This document shows positions 6,515 to 11,098 of a stretch of 11,098 bases of DNA, piece after piece (the stretch's first letter is position 1; each line of letters opens with the position of its first letter). The notes under the pieces were generated by a model, which saw nothing but the letters and a program-made list of their open reading frames with translations, was not told the origin of the DNA and did no database searches. The stretch is from Euperipatoides rowelli (Eukaryota; Onychophora; Udeonychophora; Euonychophora; Peripatopsidae): NCBI GenBank assembly GCA_003024985.2, contig PXIH01S0005834.1. One strand, given 5' to 3'. The position numbers were made by a program, and so were the translations under genes.

Positions 6515-6736
6515 CTAATATTTTTTCGGGGCTGTGGTAGCTAGGATATCCGACTGAACGGCAATTTGTTCTTCAAGACCGGTGATGTTGCTCCAAACAA
6601 GTATCGAAAATAAACTATTTATTTCATCGGTCAATATAGCATCCATATCCCCACTGGAAATAACATTCACGGGTTTCATATCTCCGGTGAAATTAACATT
6701 GAGGGTTTCCAACTGTTCCATATTATTGCATTCCAT
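6515..6736 (-). CDS. First exon-like segment, 73 codons, acidic
   Basis: This starts at the Kozak ATG and has in-frame Met again at codon 6. The composition is balanced (MECNNMEQLETLNVNFTG, then an alternating acidic and hydrophobic stretch, one Trp), unlike the chance frames around it. It ends at TAG after APKKY. Just before that stop is an A6 run (6526-6521). In the frame one base back, the sequence continues as ILALKKKELGT up to the GTATGT donor without a stop. A single missing or extra base in the run would therefore extend the segment to a splice site at 6489. It could also be a complete 73-residue protein. There is no signal peptide. Confidence 0.45.
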   Translation of the reverse strand: MECNNMEQLETLNVNFTGDMKPVNVISSGDMDAILTDEINSLFSILVWSNITGLEEQIAVQSDILATTAPKKY

Positions 6737-6782
6737 GGTTGAGGTACTTCTTGTGAGAGAGCTCAGGATGAAGTGATTTAAA

Positions 6783-6853
6783 GCGGGAAATTCAAGGCAT
6801 TTATACCCTAACCTAAATATGGACCAATCAGAAATGAGATTGAAAATCCCGCC
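6783..6853 (-). promoter_or_regulatory. TATA/CCAAT promoter with two E2F-like sites
   Basis: Reading the minus strand toward the gene: GGCGGGATTTT (6853-6843, near-consensus E2F), then a CCAAT box in reverse as ATTGG (6828-6824), GGGTATAAATGCC with TATAAA at 6805-6800, and TTTCCCGC (6790-6783, exact match to the E2F consensus TTTSSCGC). A start site about 30 bases below the TATA box would be near 6775, and the ATG is at 6736. The order and spacing are those of a compact, cell-cycle-responsive type of promoter. Function is inferred from consensus only. Confidence 0.55.
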
Positions 6854-6879
6854 TAAAGATAAGATTTCCCATATGCATC

Positions 6880-7160
6880 ATGTCATAACATGTATGCTTA
6901 CACTGTGGTCCGTGCCCTGTGACATCACTAAAACTATTTTTTTTAACTTTTTGTAACGGAAGTAGAGTTTGAAGGATTGAGGGATATGGAAATAGTTGTG
7001 AAAGTGACATGTGTGGTAGAGGATGTCCACCATCTTGAATTTTAAATTTTTTGTGACATTTTGAAAAAATGGCCAAGTTTTTCATGCATGTTTCTGTACA
7101 TCCTATGATGTCACTTCCGGGTACCATCTTGGATTTTATGACATCACTCCCATCAAGCAC
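6880..7160 (-). repeat. Dispersed repeat, copy B (inverted), and related motif-mosaic DNA
   Basis: On the minus strand, 7140-7091 reads AAAATCCAAGATGGTACC, then GGAAGTGACATCATAGGATG and ACAGAAAC, matching copy A at 4641-4688 in the opposite orientation. Other family words follow: ATTCAAGATGGTGGACATCC (7041-7022) and GTGATGTCACAGG near 6918. A 110-codon frame across this stretch on the minus strand is built of these words and looks non-coding. Confidence 0.7.
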
Positions 7161-7198
7161 CTAATATTCTAGATAATTGAACCTTAAAAAACATCATA

Positions 7199-7590
7199 AT
7201 GAGAACGAGAATGAAATAGAGAATGAGAGTGAGAACAAGAACGAAAATGAGATATCCCATCATGCATTCTAATATTCTAGATAATAATTTGGATAATTGA
7301 ACTTTAAAAGCTTTAATATCCGGAAAAAACAAAGTCAGCCATTTTGAAAAAAAGACCCAAATGTGTTAGTAAATTCGAAGTGGGTGGGCATTTATCCCAT
7401 CATGCATCATAATCCATCCCATCAGGCATTATAATCTATCCCATCATGCATTATAATGAGAACAAGAATGAAAACAATCTTGGTGAGAACGAGAATGATG
7501 TCCCATCATGCATCATAATATGAAGTCATAAGCCCATATGTGGCATAAAAACAAGAACGAGAGTGAGAATGTGAATAAGAGTGAGATGTC
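7199..7590 (+). repeat. GAGAAY-type hexamer microsatellites, three tracts
   Basis: Degenerate GAGAAC/GAGAAT/GAGAGT hexamers occupy about 7199-7253, 7457-7500 and 7550-7588. They are separated by, and joined to, TCCCATCATGCATMATAAT words. The alternation suggests a compound unit (hexamer tract plus CCCATCATGCAT word) amplified together. Confidence 0.75.
7395..7460 (+). repeat. 22-bp tandem repeat, three copies
   Basis: TCCCATCATGCATCATAATCCA starts at 7395 and recurs at 7417 and 7439 with small changes. Single further copies of the TCCCAT-ATGCAT word lie at 7255, 7501, 7589 and 7611. It shares the CCCATSATGCAT core with the 72-bp array 3 kb upstream. Confidence 0.85.
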
Positions 7591-7639
7591 CCATTATGCA
7601 TCATAATAATACCCATAATGCATCATGTGATGTCATATG

Positions 7640-7710
7640 CCCATACATGGTAAACAGGAAGTCAGCCATCTTGGATGTTCGAACATGAAAATCTGGCCGC
7701 CATCTTGATG
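7640..7710. repeat. Further copies of the CAAGATGGC word, inverted
   Basis: CAGGAAGTCAGCCATCTTGGATG (about 7655-7677) and GGCCGCCATCTTGATGAC (about 7695-7712) are reverse-orientation copies of the core words of the satellite arrays. They close the repeat-rich block before the AT-rich interval. Confidence 0.6.
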
Positions 7711-7712
7711 AC

Positions 7713-8970
7713 ATTACTCCCTGTCCCAGAACTCCCAATTCCTATCTACTCATGCACAACATACAACCCATGCTATCAATTTATGTGGCCCACGGTCAAT
7801 CTTAATTTAAAAATTTTAAAACTGTCATTAAGCAGCAAATTTTATCTAAAAAGTGTTAAATATAGTATTATTTTAAATGATTACACACACATTATGCAAC
7901 AATTATACATATTATTAATTTATTCCAGTTTTCCTGGAATAAATAAATAAAAAACTCAATAAAACAAAGTTAATTAAATTAGTGCAGTGAACCTGAGATT
8001 AACGAGTTGAACACCATGAAAAATTAGAAAAATAAGTATGGGAAATACAAAAATGCTTACATGAAAAAAAGTTAGGTGAACAGGAAAAAAACAAAAAAAT
8101 TCCGAGCACATACTTTGAAACTGGGAACAAATAGTGCAGCTCTGGTAACAACTTTAAACTTCTGATGAGAGTTGGAGTGAAATTCGACTTGAAATACATA
8201 CAGTATTATGATCAGCAAGGCGTGTTTCAATGATTACAAATTTTAAAAAAAAATCATTATTTAGATTTTTTCCTTTTTTTTTAAGCAGATAAACTATTGG
8301 CTCAATTCTGTGAGATCATTTAATCGGCATTCATTTCTATTTCCAACTGAGCAGAAGTTGGAAATCGTCATGGTTTTATCACAACATTATTCTAGAATTT
8401 AAAAATCAAGATGCCTTTTGTTTACTTTTTTTTTATGCTATATAAGATATGAATATACTCCATCACACTTAATTAATTTTTCGTAAGCAATTTACCAGGA
8501 CATTTAGGAATTGATAAAGATTATTTTTGAAAATAATTTAATCATTTTAAAAAATTTCTATTTTAAATTTTATGTTTGAATATTTATTTTTAGTTAAGAT
8601 ATATTACGATATATTTTTGGGCATTTTTATTTTTTATAAAATGTCGACCTTAACGCAGCAGCCAGACTCATAGGATAACATTACGGAAATAGGGATGAAA
8701 GTAAATAATTAATTTTTAATCATTTTTTTTAATTGGTTTTAATAATATAATAAATGAAAAGCATTAAACACAAATGTTCAAACTTTTTTTTAAAAAAATA
8801 AAAAATTAAAACTTATAAGTTGAATTAAAGAATATTATTCTAGATGAGAGTTTGAAAACTATTATATTGTTTTAGTGAAATAAACTATAGGTTGCATTGC
8901 TAAGAAATCCAATCTGTATGTATATTGTCTTAAAAGTGATGAAATTATATTTTTTGAACCTAAATTTTTT
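7713..8970. other. AT-rich interval with two small hairpins
   Basis: No convincing gene is present. Two perfect small hairpins are visible: 7918-7928 with 7934-7944 (11 bp, five-base loop TTTTC, its 3' arm merging into AATAAATAAATAAA) and 8339-8348 with 8356-8365 (10 bp, seven-base loop). Frames at 7675-7950 (+) and 7999-8199 (-) begin at weak or absent starts and read as low-complexity hydrophobic residues. One splice-site-bounded segment within the latter is listed separately. Confidence 0.5.
8114..8161 (-). other. Possible 48-base exon
   Basis: On the minus strand CCAACTCTCATCAG precedes this segment as an acceptor and GTATGTGC follows as a donor. Two of three frames are open (KFKVVTRAALFVPSFK or SLKLLPELHYLFPVSK). 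Splice-like words are common by chance, and no partner exon in phase is identified, so this is weak. Confidence 0.15.
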
Positions 8971-8972
8971 AA

Positions 8973-9197
8973 AAATTCTGGCAACTCTCATGCCCTACTA
9001 CTTTGTCCTTGTTAGTTAGTTCTCTTGGAATTTTTCCGCACTTAAAGACTGGCACGTGGAGCATTAAAAATTTTCAATCAGGCCGACATGCCAAAACCAT
9101 TGCCCATGCCCGAGTTAGATACAGATGGCGTACAATAAACAAAATATTGTACAGAAACGATATAGAAAAAATAAAGATATACCCGGGAGATGCATAA
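8973..9197 (+). CDS. Possible terminal exon, basic protein segment, unrecognised
   Basis: The frame is open from 8973 to TAA at 9195-9197. From about 9045 it reads TGTWSIKNFQSGRHAK, then AHARVRYRWRTINKIL and a charged end IEKIKIYPGDA. It is rich in Arg, Lys, His and Trp, and many codons end in C (GCC, ACC, GAC), which is unusual against the AT-rich background. A pyrimidine-rich acceptor-like site (TTTGTCCTTGTTAG) lies at 9002-9015. There is no in-frame ATG, so if real it is the last exon of a gene whose other exons lie elsewhere. I recognise no family. AATAAA occurs inside it at 9169. It could also be a relic of a transposon ORF or chance. Confidence 0.25.
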   Translation, partial: KFWQLSCPTTLSLLVSSLGIFPHLKTGTWSIKNFQSGRHAKTIAHARVRYRWRTINKILYRNDIEKIKIYPGDA

Positions 9198-9338
9198 ATA
9201 CACATAGGTTGATAGATAGCTGAATAGAAAGATAACATAAATAGTATAATAGTTATTATAGATTGATACTTATGTACTATGAAATTTATAAATCACTAAA
9301 TTAAATAGTAGCCTAGAGTGTGTAATTGGAGTTCTTAC

Positions 9339-9386
9339 CTTCAACTATTAAAGATGCAAAATATTCATCATCCACAAGGAGGAGAT
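9339..9386 (-). other. Possible 48-base symmetric exon
   Basis: On the minus strand TTTGCTTTCACTAG (pyrimidine-rich acceptor) precedes the segment and GTAAGAAC (near-consensus donor, exon ending AAG) follows. Only one frame is open, entering after one base of a codon and leaving in the same phase, and it reads LLLVDDEYFASLIVEG. Both splice sites are good and the peptide is plausible. No neighbouring exon can be tied to it. Confidence 0.25.
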
Positions 9387-9644
9387 CTAGTGAAAGCAAA
9401 CAAAATATGATTTACAGAATTTTAACTTTTAAACACAATATAGATCTATATAATGCTAATATTTTCTAAATCTCATCTAGGATCTCACACCTCTACATGA
9501 AAATTTTTTTTTTTTTAAATATAAAGTTAAAAGAGAGAAAAAAAAATTAGTTTTACCTTTTCTTAAAAAAAATTGTGTTAATCCTAGTAGATAGGAAACA
9601 CCGTTTCAGGTCCAATCCCCGGGTCTTTTCAAGATGGCGGCCGA

Positions 9645-9662
9645 ATTTTCGATATCGAAAAT
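9645..9662. repeat. 18-bp perfect palindrome ATTTTCGATATCGAAAAT
   Basis: The two halves are exact reverse complements around GATATC with no spacer. It contains two CpG steps in otherwise CpG-poor DNA. It lies between a CAAGATGGCGGCC word and a TGACATCA word. No known binding protein is claimed. Confidence 0.85.
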
Positions 9663-9717
9663 GACATCAAATCATGATGCATTTTGGGTATTATTATGAT
9701 GCATGCTGGTATAAAAC

Positions 9718-9795
9718 ATCGATATCTATCGATAATCGATCGATTAATCGATCAATTATCTATATCGATATATCAATATTTATTGATATTATTGA
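9718..9795. repeat. CGAT/TGAT-rich palindromic tract
   Basis: Repeated ATCGAT, GATCGAT and TTGATAT words form a nested palindrome. GATCGATTAATCGATC (9738-9753) is perfect, and pairing extends with two mismatches to 9727/9764, giving 19-base arms with no loop. The tract could extrude as a cruciform. Confidence 0.8.
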
Positions 9796-9922
9796 TATTT
9801 ATTTTTTCAAAAAAATTTGAAAATAGTGTAGATTATGATGTATGCTGGGATAGATTAGTATGCATGATGGGATAGATGCCCTACCCCACTTTGAATTTTT
9901 CTAGCACAATCCGGGTCTTTTC

Positions 9923-10003
9923 AAGGTGCATGATGGGATAGAGTATCGCAAGGTGCATGTTGGGATAGAGTATCGCAAGGAGCATGCTGGGATAGATATC
10001 GAC
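9923..10003 (+). repeat. 27-bp tandem repeat, three copies
   Basis: AAGGTGCATGATGGGATAGAGTATCGC begins at 9923 and recurs at 9950 and 9977 with one to a few changes. The last copy ends in GATATCGAC. The ATGATGGGATAGA core also appears at 9846 and 9863 outside the array. Confidence 0.9.
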
Positions 10004-10015
10004 TTTTCGAAAACA

Positions 10016-10195
10016 CATCCGAGTCTTTTCTAAGTGATGTTATAGACTGCGCAGAAACGACGTGCCATTAACTTGATTTTTTTTTAAAACAAAAATCGCA
10101 AAAATTAAAAAATGGTAGAGGGGAGGGGTGGGTGTTTAGATTATATGGCTATGACATCATACATTACATCCGGGTACTACTATACACCTTCAATA
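10016..10195 (+). repeat. Dispersed repeat, copy C (diverged)
   Basis: AAGTGATGTTATAGACTGCGCAGAAACGACGTGCCATTAACTT (10033-10074) aligns with copy A from 4663 to about 4706 with scattered changes. Further similarity follows in ATGACATCATA near 10152 and TTCAATAA near 10189. It has the same orientation as copy A. Confidence 0.65.
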
Positions 10196-11098
10196 AAAAT
10201 TTCAAATGGCTAGCATCTACCGCTTGGTTTTAATCACATAAAACTAAAAATAGCACATTTTAGGGGGAGGAAGAGGAGAGGGGGCACACCGATCTGTAAA
10301 TGGAATAGATATTTGAAATCCTTGTGGTTTCTAAATCATGTTTAAAAAAATTTTTGAAATCGGAGCATTTTTAATATTAGGTTACTTTTTCTCAATTTGA
10401 TCCTATATACTGTATATCAAAGCTGACTGCTTTCTGGCATATTAGAAATTCGATCAACATGAAACTAAAACTAACATAGCTCGTGTTTTATACAAGCTAC
10501 AGTCTCGAACCATATGTGTTTAGATTAAAATTTTCATGGGCTATTCAGCTAAAGGTATATTTTATTTTGTATCAACCGGCATCGATTTTATTTTTAATTA
10601 AAACTTCATACTTCCATTTCAGAGTGCTACTCATTACAGCATCTCATGCGCACAAGACTCTAGATAACAGCTTAACGATTTAACGACTGGCTAAAGATTT
10701 TCTAATGACATTCTCATTAAAAGGCATAAAAAAGTTATGGAGCAATGGGGGGAAGGAGGGAATTTTAACTATTATTTTAAGTAAAATAATAATAATAACA
10801 TACGGTATTTTAAAAAATGGTTAGGTAGAAGTTCCATATCCTATGTCTTCCAAGTTTTAATAAAATAATTTATTTCCTCCTGGATACTAGAGCCTTATCA
10901 AAGTACAAAGAGATTACCAAAGTACAATCAGATTAACTTTATTACAGCATTACTTAATCCTTTTACATTATCTCACTTCCTCATAGTAACAGCATAATCC
11001 TCTTATATAATATAGAAAATGATATTCTATTTCCTTATATTGAAAACTTTTTTTTTTTTTAATTTTATTAAATTGTAATTTTTTTTTTTAATTTATTT
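10196..11098. other. AT-rich non-coding stretch with purine/G-rich tracts
   Basis: No gene can be supported. Purine tracts occur at 10263-10284 (GGGGGAGG to GAGGGGG) and 10745-10760. A G-rich run GAGGGGAGGGGTGGGTG at 10118-10134 lies just upstream. An imperfect direct repeat of about 19 bases (CAAAGTACAA.NAGATTA) starts at 10899 and again at 10918. The window ends in long A and T runs. Confidence 0.55.

Larger units (their letters stand above)
5912..6736 (-). pseudogene. Unrecognised compact gene-like unit, probably interrupted
   Basis: I do not recognise the product. A start with ideal context (AACCATGG, ATG at 6736-6734) lies 64 bases below a TATA box. The first segment (73 codons) is acidic with little low complexity and stops at TAG 6517-6515. 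A GTATGT donor (6488) and a T-rich acceptor ending TAG (6397) outline a 92-base candidate intron. Beyond it, one frame, the same genomic frame as the first segment, is open from 6388 to 6191. It meets a single TAA (6190-6188), then stays open to 5912. It encodes a Pro-rich patch (PDSPPASPVIP), a Cys/His cluster spanning the TAA, a hydrophobic run (6151-6113), a sequon NAT and a C-terminal TAA overlapping AATAAA. The simple 92-base splice does not give an uninterrupted frame, so this is a decayed gene, a gene with different splicing, or an assembly-affected gene. Confidence 0.5.
9619..10034 (+). repeat. Motif-mosaic block bounded by CCGGGTCTTTTCAAG repeats
   Basis: The 15-base word CCGGGTCTTTTCAAG occurs at 9619-9633 and 9911-9925, and as CCGAGTCTTTTCTAAG at 10019-10034, each preceded by an AATCC or CATCC-like context. 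Between them lie CAAGATGGCGGCC, ATGATGCATTTTGGG and several TGCATGMTGGGATAGA words. The block is a patchwork of short repeats of the same family as the upstream arrays. Confidence 0.7.

Noticed and set aside
6582-6776. 64-codon plus-strand frame opposite the first exon-like segment
   Set aside because: It is the antisense shadow of the minus-strand segment, which has the Kozak start and promoter.
6828-7160. 110-codon minus-strand frame
   Set aside because: It begins at a TTG, is composed of dispersed-repeat words, and overlaps the promoter elements of the better-supported minus-strand gene.
7675-7950. 91-codon plus-strand frame
   Set aside because: It starts inside a dispersed-repeat word (CATCTTGGATG) and turns into Leu/Lys/Ile low complexity, with no conserved motif.
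9684-9875. 63-codon plus-strand frame rich in Ile, Asp and Ser
   Set aside because: It is a translation of the CGAT/TGAT palindromic tract.
10483-10683. 66-codon plus-strand frame
   Set aside because: It has no credible start, is hydrophobic low-complexity typical of AT-rich DNA, and shows no recognisable motif.

Overview
The window looks like intergenic or intronic DNA from a metazoan, most likely an invertebrate. It is strongly AT-rich and low in coding density. It carries a decayed non-LTR retrotransposon, a Ty3/gypsy-type remnant, satellite-like arrays and eukaryotic promoter, splice and poly(A) signals. I see nothing bacterial, no rRNA or tRNA that I can support, and no CRISPR. The species cannot be named from the sequence alone.

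Layout. 1-1760 is AT-rich non-coding DNA with a (TA)n tract. 1763-1840 holds a T/A palindrome and an 18-bp fold-back at the 5' edge of a 5'-truncated Jockey/CR1-like non-LTR retrotransposon (about 1812-3560). That reverse transcriptase is broken by at least three frameshifts but still shows its motif A aspartate and YADD. It runs into a satellite-like array (about 3561-4500), first with a 138-bp period and then a 72-bp period. 4502-4800 holds a palindrome and copy A of a dispersed repeat. 4888-5887 is a Ty3/gypsy remnant with a retropepsin (DTG), a basic tail, a duplicated polypurine tract and a 199-bp LTR, but no reverse transcriptase or integrase.

On the minus strand, 6853 down to about 5907, lies the most interesting feature: a compact gene-like unit. 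It has two E2F-like sites, a CCAAT box, a TATA box, an ideal Kozak ATG, a candidate intron, a Cys/His cluster, a hydrophobic stretch, and a stop codon overlapping AATAAA. I do not recognise the product. As read, it carries stops or a frameshift, so it is a pseudogene, an unusual spliced gene, or affected by assembly error. Its 3' end abuts the gypsy LTR.

7085-7690 holds an inverted copy (B) of the dispersed repeat, GAGAAY-type microsatellites and a 22-bp repeat. 7700-9600 is AT-rich with three low-confidence candidate exons. 9615-10195 is a second motif-mosaic block with palindromes, a CGAT-rich tract, a 27-bp tandem repeat and copy C of the dispersed repeat. 10200-11098 is AT-rich with purine/G-rich tracts.

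The satellite arrays and dispersed blocks reuse the same words (CAAGATGGC, CCGGAAGTGA, TGACATCA, CCCATMATGCA), in both orientations, over more than 6 kb. They appear to be one repeat family that has spread and been re-amplified locally.
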